From NCBI GenBank assembly GCA_028829895.1, contig CM054177.1, forward strand, positions 33,319,064-33,383,063: a stretch of DNA of 64,000 nt. Reading direction: 5' to 3'. Source of the DNA: Sinotaia quadrata (Eukaryota > Mollusca > Gastropoda > Architaenioglossa > Viviparidae). Shown piece by piece: positions 50,126 to 61,294 of this stretch. The notes beneath the pieces were generated by a model. That model did no database searches, was not told the DNA's origin, and worked only from the letters and a program-made list of their open reading frames with translations. Positions within the stretch are counted from its first letter, which is position 1, and each line of letters starts with the position of its first letter. The translations under genes were made by a program, and so were the position numbers.

Positions 50126-51300
50126 TTGGCATCACATAAATAGAAAATTATCTTAATATTTTTTTAAATCTCAAAATTATTATTTTACTGTTGTACTCCC
50201 AGCTTTATCAAGAACATTTCCTACTTAAAACAAAAATGAAACCAAAATGACAACAAATATATCCCATATTACATCAAGTGAAACATGAAAAAGAGCAAGA
50301 AAATTAAAACAAAAAATCATATTAGATAAACAATAATGGTGCATGTCTAAAATTAAAGTATAAACAATTCTGATATCAAGTATCAATAATAATTTTTTCA
50401 TAGCTTTAATCACCCCAAATTTAATTATAAACACTAAAATGATTCAAATTGTGAATTATTTAAGAAATGATGAAGAGAATAATTTTCTAAAATGCTGTGC
50501 CATTTGTAAAAGACATATTTTTACAATTAATGTTGTAGAAAGAAAAAAGACTAGAAGTAGAAAGGGCATGCACAGCAGACAATAATCAATGATGTCTAAA
50601 ACTCAGCTTTTTGTATTACTCAAGAACAAATAACTCCTGTTTAGCTGGACTTTTCTATAAGGAATACATAATTTGCATAGGAATAGCACCAGTCTTGTGC
50701 CAAACAGCAGAGAATAATCACATATACTGAAATGCAATTTACAGATTAAATTTTTTCTTTCATATATTAAAATAAGTTTTTAATAGATTTTGGGCTTTGC
50801 ATAAATTAAATAAATAAATAAAATACTTGATTTAAATGTATTCTAATTGATCACCAGTGATTTCTGATATTACTACTTGTGTTAGCAAGTTATTTTCCAT
50901 ATATTAAAGATAAGCATACTTCTGGTTCTCCTCAATTTAAAAAAAATATTTACTTTATGAAGTAAGAAACTTAGAAAATATAAACTTATAATATTTTAAT
51001 AATAATTATATACTTTTAAGATTAAATACTAATTTCTTATATTTTCTTTAAAGAGAAATCATTCAAGACTTTGAAAAAATAAATATATAAATTGCTTGTA
51101 TTGATTATTGGTCCACAGTAAACTAACTATAAATAAACATGGTTTTTTTATTTCTATAGTATACTGATTCATGCACAAAATGGACTTATGTCATCTAACA
51201 CTTCCGAACACATTCAAATAAATATAGTTTTACAGGTGCATTTCATACAGATGGTACAATGTCTTCATATTCTTTTATTGGTATATAATTGTTTTTTCAA
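50126..51300. other. AT-rich intergenic DNA
   Basis: No gene or repeat recognised. Confidence 0.55.
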
Positions 51301-51650
51301 TTAACAAAGTAAAACCACGGCAAATAAAATACTAACAATAATAGCATGTGTTTACAGCATACCATCTGGTGATCAATGATTTTGGTCATTAATGAAGAAA
51401 TAAAGAAAAACCCTGGCAAATAAAATACTAACAATAATGGCATGTGTTTACAGCATACCATCTGGTGATCAATGACTTTGGTCATTAATGAAGAAATAAA
51501 GAAAAACCCTGGCAAATAAAATACTAACAATAATGGCATGTGTTTACAGGATACCATCTGGTGATCAATGACTTTGGTCATTAATGAGGAAATAAAGAAA
51601 AACCCTGGCAAATAAAATACTAACAATAAAGGCATGTGTCTAATATTGAA
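51301..51650. repeat. 96-bp minisatellite, about 3.6 copies
   Basis: Unit: aaaccctggcaaataaaata, ctaacaataatggcatgtg, tttacagcataccatctgg and tgatcaatgactttggtc. The unit length is a multiple of three, so the minus strand stays open for 126 codons (51297-51677); not considered a gene. Confidence 0.93.
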
Positions 51651-52622
51651 AGTAATACTGCTGGGAAAATAACACAATAATTTACAAGCAATTGGTGAGA
51701 CAAATTTTTACAACTACTATCTTTTCTATAAATTAGACTTAATGTTGATGTTCAAGGCAGGTAATGCACAATAGCAGAGAGTACCAATATTTTTTATTAA
51801 CTACAAAGCACAAACTCCTAGCCAGCAAATGTCATGGCACTCAAAAAGCACACAAAAGCTTGAAATAATTTTTAAAAAATCAATGCACATATTAATAGTG
51901 AATTAAAACTTTGAAGCTAATGTACTTTCATTTCATACAGAAAATATTTGTCAGTGATAGGTGTATGTTCTTTCTTCTAGTTTTGCTCCTTTTCTTTTGT
52001 TTTGGTTTATCTCCATACTAAAAATGAACTCTATAAAATTACATTAGAAACAACAGCAAAAACAACTACAATCAAGACTAAAGTACAATGAATTATTCTG
52101 TTAAGAATATTGCTAAGGCCTGCAGAAACAGTTATATTAATTTATGAACCATATACATCTTTGTCTTGAACAGTGTCTGATACAATAGTATCAATTTCTA
52201 CTCCAATAACTTAAAACGTCAACCAATATAAGATATAAAGACTTTAAACATTTAAGATTATTTTATTATTTAATATGGCAAATTTTTGATAAAACAACTG
52301 ATATTAATAAGAAATTCTAATGCATGCATAAGATTTTATATTACTTTATTAATTGATGTCAACTGAAAACTATCAGATATAATATACAAACACATACATG
52401 CACTGCATGCATGCATGCACACTCACATACACAAGAACTGATGCCATCTTTAAGATACCAGAAATAACACACTACTTCATACACAATTGAAGCCACATTG
52501 TAATGTAAAACAAATTACATCGGCTCATTACAAATGGTGTCCCTTATATATATATATATATATATATTGTCCTATTTATACTTAAAAACTGACCCTTTCA
52601 CATGAAACTTGAAAGTAAGGTA

Positions 52623-52663
<41 letters not shown>

Positions 52664-53142
52664 AACAGCAACCACAGAACATAAGCAAACTTCAATATCT
52701 GACACAGACCCATTCAATTTTTTTCAGCAAATTTATAAAAATTACTGAGAGTATATCCTCATGCCTTTCTGAGTTTGGCATTTCTTCTAGGCTGCCTTAT
52801 AATTTCTTCTATTCATTCACTTAATTGTTTCAATCAATAAAAGGTAATTTCCATCATCAGCTTGAATCAGGATTACTGTTAGCCACTTCTATATTTATGT
52901 AAGAATTGCATCATACACAGGATAATTTTTTATTAAACCTGCTCAATTTCATAAATTTATCAAATGAATATGGACAAAATGACATATGTAATAAATTCTA
53001 AAAAATAATATATAAAAATTTAGGATAACACTATCTATCATTTGGTACAATTTGTGGATGTATAATACTCTCAGAATTCAACAGGACTTAAGCTGGCTTT
53101 AGTCTTAATTGACAAAATTTGTTTTCACACTATATAATATTT

Positions 53143-53178
<36 letters not shown>

Positions 53179-53650
53179 TTAGAAATTTATATCCCATTAG
53201 GTTGAACTAGAAAAAAGCTTAAAACAGGATACAGATATTGAAGAGAGAAAATTTCATGCTTACCATATTTTTATACTATCTGTTGTTCTAATATAGCAAC
53301 AATAGAGCAAATGTCAAATTTCTTTAATATTTTTACTCTCATATATATAAGCAAATTCTCAAATTTAAGTTCCTTTTTGGGGAGTATATCAAGGTGTCAA
53401 ATGGGTGAAACATATAAACTTGCAGACATGCACTTATAAAAAATGAAGTCAACCAATCTTGGCAATTTTGTAAGAATCAAAAAACAAATTTTAAAAAATG
53501 CAAAAAACTTCTTCAGCTGACAGTAATGAGTTGAAAAGTTCTGCAGCAAACAGACATTAAAAAATTTCCAACTCAAACTTTACTGAAATAAAGAAAATGC
53601 AATTACAAAGTTATCACTTCCTTTAGTTGTGATGCTGGAAATTAAAATTA
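51651..53650. other. AT-rich DNA downstream of the ASB gene, with microsatellites
   Basis: (TGCA)n at 52397-52421, (TA)n at 52548-52567, (CT)n(TA)n at 52624-52663, and (TA)n at 53150-53174. The ASB 3' UTR probably occupies the right part (minus strand, below 53651). Confidence 0.7.
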
Positions 53651-53841
53651 CTAGGAATTTTTTAAAGGCAGTTGTTTGCTTAGAGTCCGAATATATGGCT
53701 CCAGATCTAAAAACAAAAGGTAGTCTTGCAAAGTTTCTGGAAGCTTAAGAGAACTAATACTATCCTGGGAACAGAGTCCACCCCTGCTGATTGTGCGAAT
53801 GATTTTCAGTCGACATGCATGTGCTAATGTGAAGGTTGCAT
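53651..53841 (-). CDS. ASB terminal exon: SOCS box and stop
   Basis: 191 nt from acceptor tttgtttcag (just above 53841) to the TAG stop at 53653-53651. It is joined in phase 1, giving Asp at the junction. It encodes ATFTLAHACRLKIIRTI, a linker, LKLPETLQDYLLFLDLEPYI and a short tail. T-L-x-x-x-C-x-x-x-I fits the Elongin-BC box. LKLP occupies the Cullin-5 box position (usual LPxP), with Lys in place of the first Pro. The frame is too short to stand out alone; it was recovered from splice phase and motif. Confidence 0.88.
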
Positions 53842-56800
53842 CTGAAACAAAAAAAACATTCTACAGTTCAGTCTGATAATTTCTCAAACTAGGAGAAAGC
53901 TAAAAGTCAATATCTATCAATTTCATCTGACACAACAAAACATTCTACAGTTTAGTCTGATAATTTCTCAAACTAGGAGAAAGCTAAAAGTCAATATCTA
54001 TCAATTTCATCTGACACAACAAAACATTCTACAGTTTAGTCTGATAATTTCTCAAACTAGGAGAAAGTTAATATCTATCAACTTCATCTTAATACAACAA
54101 AACATTCTACAGTGTAGTTTGATAAATTCTCAAAGAAGGAAAAAGTTAAAAGTTAATATCTGTCAACTTCATTTGATACAATAGAACAGTGGTCCCCAGT
54201 GCAGTACCCACAGTTGGCACCCACAAGTCATTTACATGCACCCATGATGAAGTACAAAAAGTACTGCAGATGTAGACTGTTTCATCCAGCCTCTTGAAAC
54301 TCATTTTAATGTCTGTAAAATCATTCAAAGCAGAACTGATCTTGTGGGTGTTACATGTGAAGAAGAAATCTTTTGTACATTTTTTCAAATGTGAAGAAAA
54401 TGGTATTTTATAATGACTTTAATCCTTCACTACTGGTTATCAACATCTCAATGACAAACTGCTGAAATTTCTTCAAATAATTTGAAGATATTTCAGCAGT
54501 TTGTCATTGAGTCTTCAGTTGCATTACTTGTGAATCCTTGTATTTGCCCAAAGAGAGGTAACAAAGGTGGCTAATTCAACTGTGAGTCTCATTCAAGTAA
54601 AAAGAGAAGTGGAACTGGGGATTTGGATTTTCAAAATTAAACTGTTTTAAAATCCTGTGAACCGATGATATTTTTAAAATTTGGTTGACTAAAAAGGGTT
54701 TTCTGCTTTAAAATGTGTAAATTACAAAATAAAATCTTAGTTTAATTTCACTTGTTGATGTGAAGCTTTGTTTTCATGATGAACAAAATAAAATCAAATT
54801 TCAGATCTTGACTTTCAGATGTCCATCTTGAATACCTAATAATGGAATATCATTTTACTCTCCCAACTGTGAGAAACTGGCTGATAACACTGACATTTAA
54901 AAAAAAAATTGTTTCTCCATTCAGTGCATCTGATTAAAATTTATGCCTAACTTTTTATATTTGCTTTTTTTTAAAAATCAGAATACAAGTAACAATAAAA
55001 TTTGTGTTCAACTTTTATTCATATAAAGATTTGTATATTTGTTTATTGAAATCTAGATACAAGTAGCAAGAAAAAAGAATATTTTTACATAATCATAACT
55101 GGCTATCTATGTTAATTTAAGAGTAATAAATATATTTCAACCAAGATGAAAACTGTATATATTTAATTTCTAAAAAATCTAATGAATTTATCTTACAGGT
55201 AGATTTCAAAAAGAGGCCATTCACATAGTACAAGTGAAAGAGTAACAACCAATTAATTTAATGAAAACTTTTATGCATAAATTACCTCTTTAAAATTATA
55301 GATTAGAGATTTATGTATTATGAAATTTGATGTTTTGCATATTACATAGTGTCCAATACAAAATAATCTTTTGAAACCATATAAAAATCTGAATGTACTC
55401 TGAATGGCTGGACCCCTGCTTTAGAACAACCTAGAGTTTAGTTTAAAAAGGAGACAGTTAAAAAGTTAATCTCTATTAAAGCTCATCTGATATAACAGAA
55501 CAATCTACAGTTTAGTATTTTTAAAATTCCTTCATAGAGGAAAAAGTTAAAAGTCAACCACTATCAAATTTTATCAAATACAATAGAACAATCTATAGTT
55601 TAGTCTGATAATTTCTCAAACGAGGAAAAAGTTAAAAGTCAGTATCTATCAAGTTATCCCTGTACTGAATCACTATATCATATATGACAAAGAGAACTGT
55701 TCTGTATATTCATATTCTGCAGGAAACACAGAAACAATGTCTATAAGATAATCATCAATAACTGCTTTTGGCATAACATTTACCCTTCATGTTAAAATAA
55801 ATTTTCTTCTGTTGTCTTAAGAAAAACTCAAATGTCTGTTACCTGAATGGAGGCTTGAGTTTAATGTATGTTTATTATTGTATTAAATAATTTTAAAGAA
55901 AATGATGGAACCAAAGAAATTAATATAAACGTTAATGTAAAGAGAATTCTTCAACTTACCTGAAAACTGTGTTATAACAGTCTGGTCCTCGTCTGCAACA
56001 AGTACAATCACACACTTGGGAATGGAAACACAGATTGCTAATGAAAGCAGTTGTGCTAGCACTGCCGTAACAACTGCCTTCTCACGTACACATGTTTTGA
56101 GCAAACTTATAAGCCCAGATACTCCCTCCCCATCACTCCCACCTACTTCGCATTCCATCCTAAATAAAGATTCTATCTCCCCCCCTGCAGAAAACAGATG
56201 CCACACATAAGACTGTCTTAGCTGCTCTATCCAGTGGCACATCTCTTTGCTTTTGGCATGGTTGGAATTAGAAGTCAAGTGGGCATTGGTGGTACTGATA
56301 TTTAGGGTTCTAGTCCTATTGCATCTGTTCTCTAAGTCTGTTTTCAGAGCAAAAAGCATGGCCACATTACCACGAAAGTTATGATGATAGAAGTTGGGTG
56401 TAGCACCAAACTTCAGCAAAAGACAAAAAAGTGGAAAAGCGTCATGCCACATGGCAGCAAGTAAAGGAGGAACTTCATCTTCTTTGGCATTGGGAGACAG
56501 ACCTGCTTCCAGCAGCAGCCGAGCCCCATCCAAAGGCCAGTTATTTGGTATGTGGCATAGCACTGATGCTTTTGTCCCTGGGAGAGGTCCATCCGCCAGG
56601 GCAGACAGTTCTACCACTTGTTCATGATCCAGTAATCTAGGTTTATTGGCATCTAAGCCTGCTTTGAGGAGCTGACGAAGAATGTGAGTGTCTTCCCACT
56701 GTAAGGCCAGCACAATGGGATGCATGTTGTTATAGCTATGTTCAAACCCAGAGAGTGATGTCTTTGGCAAAAGACTAGACACACACCTGCAACACAGGTC

Positions 56801-59800
56801 CTTTGATAGATAATACATAAGACAGAAAATAGTAATACAATATTTTATTCCTTAATCCCTGCAGTCTCATTACTATCATACACACTCAAGTGTAAGTTGA
56901 TATGAGTATACAACCTCTACATTTTAGAATTTAAAGTTTCCAAATTTATCACCCAATAATAAGTTAAAAGTATAAAAAAGGGAGAAATTATTTATACAAC
57001 TACTGCTAAACTCTTGGCACAAATAATGACATAAAATATGAATTTAAAAATAACAGTATGATAAACATCTGATATGCTGGAGGCAGTAATACATTCTATA
57101 ACATCAAATCAAAACAAATTAAATCTTTAAGTAGCAATTCTCAAACATTTTCATAGTAAAAGTATCTGTATTTTGAGTAAAACAATCTAAGTATTAAATT
57201 TTTTTTTAAATATTCCTAATATAAATACTGTTAAATATCAGTAATCAATAATATGGAACAACACTAATTGTTTATTTGAATTCCTAATAACTAGGAATAA
57301 CTGAATTAAACTAAGCAACCATGCATGCCACTTTAGCAGTGAATATTACATTCACATGTGTGAAGTAACATCCAAAAGCACGATAGGTATTTTTTAATTT
57401 AATATCATATGTATTTATCAGGAATAGAGAGATTGTTTTAATTGTAACAATTAACAATATTTCACCATGGGGTATCACTCATCACAACAGGTTATCACTC
57501 ATCATAATGGGCTATCACTCATCAGAATCAGAGAGGAGTATACTTAGTTTTGCTAGAATGTATGTCATTAAATGTTTGGAGTAAAAGTGTCTATCAGTAT
57601 GTTGTTCCACTTGATAGTAAAAATGTCCAGTGAGTGTATAGTTAGATCTAGAAACAAATACTGGAAATTGAGCAATGGCAAATGAGTCTCCTTGTTGAAA
57701 TATGGCATGAAAAACCAATGGGCTGTAGGGTCCATTAAGAAGATTTGAGTCTTGCCTGGAGAGATGGTCTGCTGTCACATTTAATCATATTAGATTGTGT
57801 CATGCTTTACAAGAATGTTTCTAAATAAGCCTGTCTGACTTGTTGGCAAAGGTCAGTTTATCGGATAAAGCCACACCATAGAGATGTCTGAAAGTATCAA
57901 CTGTTTAAATCATCCAATCCCATGTACTGAGAGTAAGAGATTGCCAAAATCAACAGGGAGTGTATGCATGAACATTCTCTGAGACCATTTTCTTGGAGTG
58001 ATTCTCTGAGATCAGGTCCTCAAAATAATAATTCTCTGAGACCAGGTCATCTGAGTGACATTTCTCAGAGACCAGGTCCTCAAAGTGATACTTCTCAGAG
58101 ACCAGGACCTTGAGGACCTCAGAGTGACAATTTTCAGTGACCAGGTCCTCAAAGTGACACTTCTCAGAGACCAGGACCTTGAGTGACATTTCTTAGAGAC
58201 CAGGATCTCAGAGTGACAATTCTCAGTGACCAGGTCCTCAAAGTGACACATCTCAGAGACTAGGACCTCAAAGTGACACTTCTCAGAGACCAGGACCTCA
58301 GAGTGACACTTCTCAGAGACTATGACCTTGGAGTAACATTTCTCAACCAGTTCCTCAAAGCAAAGCAAACCTTTTCAAAGACCAGTTTCTTGAACTGACA
58401 CTCCTCAAACCAAGTCCTTGAAGAGACACATCTCAGAGACCAGGTCCTCAGAGCAATCTTTTTCCAGGAGACCAGTTTCTTGGAGTTACACTCCTCAAAC
58501 CAAGTCCTTGAAGAGACACATCTCAGAGACCAGGTCCTCAGAGCAAACTTTTTCCAGGAGACCAGTTTCTTGGAGTTACACTCCTCAAACCAAGTCCTTG
58601 GAGTAGCACATTTCAGGGACCAGGTCCTCAGAGTGACTCTTCTTAAACTGAGAACAAGTCTTTGGAGTGACCATAAGGTCAGGAAGTTTATGCATTAACA
58701 CTTCTCTAAGACCAGATCCTTTGAGTGACCACGACAGCAGTACTATCCATCCTGATGGATTTGCATGTGTACACACTGATAAAGACTGATGGATTTGCAT
58801 GTGTACACACTGATAAAGACTGATGGATTTGCATGTGTACACACTGATAAAGACTGGATGGGAAGGAACTCTCCTACTATCCATTCTTTGCCTGTCCACA
58901 CAAAGGAGCAATGGAGACACTTCAACTCTTCTCTACTGACATAGGACAGTTTCAAATGAGACATACCAGAAAGAAATGAATGTCTAAAATGAAGTTATCC
59001 AAAGACTATCAAGTTTGTTTTTGCTGCAAGTTTAAAATAATCATAATTAGGATATGTTAAGGCTGTGAATGCATCCCTTGTTATTAAATCTGCAATAACC
59101 TGAATTGTATGTTCTGTAAATGAGACTGTTTTTATAGTGTCCAAGAGCATGCCAAAATGTACATGTCTGAGAAGAAAGCATGCCAATTTTTTCTACACTA
59201 ATCTGAAAGCTAAGGCATTTAGTCTGCTAACAGAATATGTGGGGTTCTGCATGAAGATCATCTACAAAGCTATTAACAGTTAATCTTGTGAACGCTCTGA
59301 ATGCTTCCATATGCTTTCATGATAAGAGTGAACATCCAAGGATCAATAGAAAGGTTGAATGCAAGGTCCAGAGCTGAAATACTCTTGTGAATACTCTGAA
59401 CGCATCCATAGCTATGTTTGATATGAGTCCAAGGATTGATAGAAAGTTTGAAAAACAGAAATTTTTGTGAATACTTCCATGGCTATGTTCAATATATGAG
59501 TGAACATCCAAGGACTGACTATCTTATGAGAATTTTCTCTGCTAAAATGAAATCATGGTTGTCTATATGACCATTACCTCAAAGGGGATGGGTGACATTT
59601 CCTTACAAAACATTACCTTAATAAAAAAATGAAATTCCTAGCATACTCATTCCAAGTGTTAAATATTTTATATAGAGATGCAGAATATTAAGAAAGAAAT
59701 TTACATGTAGGCAGCAGAAGTCATGAGAAGAGTGCATGCAGAAAACTATAAAACTGAATATTTAGCATAATAGAAAACTATAAAACTGAATACTTAGCAT

Positions 59801-61294
59801 AATAAGAAAACTATAAAACTGAATACTTAGCATAATAAGAAAACTATAAAACTGAATACTTAGCATAATAAGAAAACTATAAAACTGAATACTTAGCATA
59901 ATAAGAAAACTATAAAACTGAATACTTAGCATAATAGAAAACTATAAAACTGAATACTTAGCATAATAGAAAACTATAAAACTGAATACTTAGCATAATA
60001 GAAAACTATAAAACTGAATACTTAGCATAATAGAAAACTATAAAACTGAATACTTAGCATGTCCCTTGAACACTGCATACTGTAGAGGACCAGATCCATT
60101 TTCGGTAACAGTTATGTCTGCATCAGCCTCATGTTGCAACAGCAAATCCACAATCTCAGCATGCCCCTCTTGAGCAGCAATCAAGAGAGGGGTGGCATTG
60201 TCCATTGCTGGTACATTTACCAGGGATAAATTACCTAAGCAGATAACAGAAGCATACATCCTTTATCTTCCACACAAACAAAGAAAGGAGTGCCATTTAG
60301 TTTGAATCTGTCAGAAAGAAAAAGAGGCATTTAGTCTTTATTAGTTAAATATAGAAGACAGAAGTGTTTATCAACCAAAGAAAATACAAATCATCAAAGC
60401 CTGATAAAATGGCTGCCCTTAAAATCATTGTAACAATTATGTACACACACAAAAAATATGATAAACAAAAGCAAGGGGTATCTACCTAAAAAGCCTTAAA
60501 CTACCTTTGTATATCTAAACACTGAGACATAAAAAAAACCTGTCAACAAAATTATGAAGTCATAGATTCAGCCCCACAATTAAAAAAAAAATCTAGGTGA
60601 TAAAAATCAAATTTACGCAGTAATAACATATTCTATAAACACAGATTATCTGCAGTCTAATAAGTAATGCTCAGTGTTTTCATTTTAAATTCTGCTTTAT
60701 CTGGTAAAAGTGTGACCAAAATTTTTGGAAATGATTATTAAAAAGAACTGTCCAAACTCTTCAATTCCATTCAATCTGATTATTCCAACAGCTTTGCAAA
60801 GTGTAAAATAACCAACATCATTTCCACTCAAACTCATCAGTTAATAATGACTATAAACTATACATTAATTTGGTAATGATACTATAATAATGTCTTGAAT
60901 ACAAACATATGAATGTTTCAGCATAAAAAGGAGAAATCTGAATACTGATGAATAAAGGAAAAAAAAGGAATTTAACAAAATAAAGCACAAATTCAGTACA
61001 ACAAAAGAGTGGAAAAGATTGGTCATTTTTAATATTTCAATGAAAATATTACCCTTTTCCTTTGCATGACGGAGAAGACATTTGAGACAATCAATGTGGC
61101 CAAAGTTTGCAGCTAGGAAAATTGGCGTTAGGCCATGTTCTGATCGCACATCCTGCTGTGCACCATGCTGCAAGAGGTAATTGACAATGTTGGCATGACC
61201 ATGCTCTGCTGCAAGGTGAAGTGGAGAATACCCTGTATACACTCTCACATTCACGTCAGCTCCTTTTTTTATTAGCAGGCGTATACACTCCAAA
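53651..61294 (-). CDS. Ankyrin repeat and SOCS box (ASB family) protein, 3' part of gene (four exons, 5' end missing)
   Basis: Spliced CDS join(61294-61053, 60234-60054, 56786-55960, 53841-53651), minus strand, giving the last 479 residues and a TAG stop. All three introns are GT-AG and phases match (1, 2, 1). Visible residues 1-15 are the end of one ankyrin repeat. Further repeats lie at about 16-48, 49-83, 88-120, 121-149, 162-190 and 234-283 (motifs SPLHLAAEHGH, TPIFLAANFGH, TPLLIAAQEGH). A long less-repetitive region follows, then a SOCS box from about 421 (TLAHACRLKII, then LKLPETLQDYLLF). Known for the family: the SOCS box binds Elongin B/C and Cullin-5, making the protein a substrate receptor of a cytoplasmic CRL5 ubiquitin ligase, with ankyrins binding the substrate. 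Subfamily is unresolved: repeats resemble ASB3, while the HPIVLAL...LLLEAG...PLLAA...ATPNF layout resembles ASB2/14/15/18. The start codon and first exons were not found. ATTAAA (53328-53323, minus) is the nearest possible poly(A) signal; AATAAA is at 52934-52929. Confidence 0.9.
53844..54186. repeat. 84-bp intronic minisatellite copying the ASB 3' splice site (left part)
   Basis: acattctacag recurs at 53856, 53940, 54024 and 54102. On the minus strand each unit reads tagaatgttttgttgtgtc ag atg, matching the true acceptor (tagaatgtttttttt...ttcag|atg) directly at the exon edge. The array resumes at 55419 after a transposon. Confidence 0.88.
54187..55418. mobile_element. hAT-like DNA transposon (1232 bp, non-autonomous) in ASB intron
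   Basis: The left end reads cagtggtccccag. The right end, on the other strand, reads caggggtccagcc: eight of the first nine bases match. It is flanked by 8-bp caatagaa (54179-54186) and ctttagaa (55419-55426), an imperfect target duplication of hAT length. The flanking minisatellite unit is interrupted exactly here and continues on the other side. No transposase domain recognised; an 80-codon minus-strand frame at 54146-54388 has none. Confidence 0.72.
54447..54511. other. 65-bp near-perfect palindrome inside the hAT-like element
   Basis: 32-bp arms (54447-54478 and 54480-54511) around one central base, with a single mismatch. It starts ctcaatgacaaactgctg. Transcripts from either strand would fold into a tight hairpin. 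Confidence 0.85.
55419..55660. repeat. Splice-site minisatellite, right part beyond the hAT-like insertion
   Basis: About three diverged units: cagaacaatctacagtttag (55496 on), aggaaaaagttaaaagtc and tatcaaattttatcaaatac. They continue the same unit as 53844-54186. Confidence 0.85.
55661..55959. other. ASB intron remainder
   Basis: AT-rich intron sequence up to the donor of the 827-nt exon. No other feature. Confidence 0.6.
55960..56786 (-). CDS. ASB exon: late ankyrin repeats and linker to SOCS box
   Basis: 827 nt: one completing base, 275 codons, one trailing base. The acceptor is cctgtgttgcag and the donor TCAG|GTAAGT. It opens with CVSSLLPKTSLSGFEHS, which continues the ankyrin unit of the previous exon, then a degenerate repeat (MHPIVLALQWEDTHILRQLL), an acidic/proline linker, and another repeat pair (ARLLLEAGLSPNA, PPLLAAMWHDAFPLFCLLLK, FGATPNF). 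The last part is leucine-rich and includes an Asn/Ser/Thr-rich stretch and a Gly/Asp/Glu patch (EVGGSDGEG). It is the largest exon, and its GC content is clearly above the flanking introns. Confidence 0.92.
56787..57955. other. ASB intron, AT-rich, small 22-bp repeat at 57470-57530
   Basis: Three copies of ggttatcactcatcataa(t) at 57470-57530. Otherwise nothing recognised. Confidence 0.6.
57956..58370. repeat. Intronic minisatellite, about 31-33-bp unit, about 13 copies
   Basis: Unit: ctcagagaccaggtcctcaa and agtgacacttct. Minus-strand frames with repeated SEKCHFEDLV are repeat by-products. Confidence 0.92.
58371..58640. repeat. Intronic minisatellite, about 90-bp unit, about three copies
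   Basis: Unit: gaccagtttcttggagttac, actcctcaaaccaagtcctt and gagacacatctcagagacc. It contains the shorter gagaccaggtcctcagag unit of the preceding array, so it is a higher-order form of it. Confidence 0.92.
58741..58858. repeat. 34-bp intronic minisatellite, 3.4 copies
   Basis: Unit: gatggatttgcatgtgtaca and cactgataaagact; copies nearly identical. Confidence 0.93.
58859..59740. repeat. ASB intron with degenerate ~60-bp repeats (59280-59520)
   Basis: gtgaatactctgaacgcatc, catagctatgtt and gagtgaacatccaaggat recur three to four times. The flanks are unremarkable. Confidence 0.65.
59741..60062. repeat. 32-33-bp minisatellite copying the ASB 5' splice site, 10 copies
   Basis: Unit: aaaactataaaactgaatac and ttagcataatag. 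On the minus strand every copy reads atgctaa|gtattcagt, identical to the exon edge and donor of the 181-nt exon. The last copy (60046-60060) is the real donor. Nine further donor copies lie in the intron, the most distal one as gctaaatattc (59756-59770). Confidence 0.93.
60054..60234 (-). CDS. ASB exon: ankyrin repeats
   Basis: 181 nt between acceptor ctgcttag and donor AA|GTATTC. The first two bases GT complete a Gly codon with the last base of the preceding exon. The exon encodes NLSLVNVPAMDNATPLL and IAAQEGHAEIVDLLLQHEAD, then a shorter repeat GPLQYAVFKGHA. The last two bases AA plus the first base of the next exon give Lys. The donor lies inside the last copy of a 32-33-bp minisatellite that fills the start of the following intron, so the exon edge itself (ATGCTAA) is part of the repeat unit. 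Confidence 0.9.
60235..61052. other. ASB intron without recognised features
   Basis: AT-rich; no tandem repeat or element seen, unlike the two downstream introns. Confidence 0.6.
61053..61294 (-). CDS. ASB exon (first visible): ankyrin repeats
   Basis: 242 nt: one completing base, 80 codons, one trailing base. The acceptor is ctgcag just above 61294 and the donor G|GTAATA lies below 61053. It encodes LECIRLLIKKGADVN, then a full ankyrin repeat (YSPLHLAAEHGHANIVNYLL) and most of a third (LTPIFLAANFGHIDCLKCLL). The open frame runs on below 61053 only into AT-rich, hydrophobic, low-complexity residues, as expected for intron read-through. The exon must follow an upstream exon ending in phase 2, so the frame is not a start exon. 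Confidence 0.9.

Noticed and set aside
51297..51677. 126-codon minus-strand frame with four hydrophobic repeats (LPGFFFISSLMTK)
   Set aside because: Follows from a 96-bp tandem unit without stops in one frame; no start context or splice support.
59741..60062. CRISPR-like regular array (32-33-bp period)
   Set aside because: There are no unique spacers: the full unit repeats, and it lies in an intron of an animal gene.
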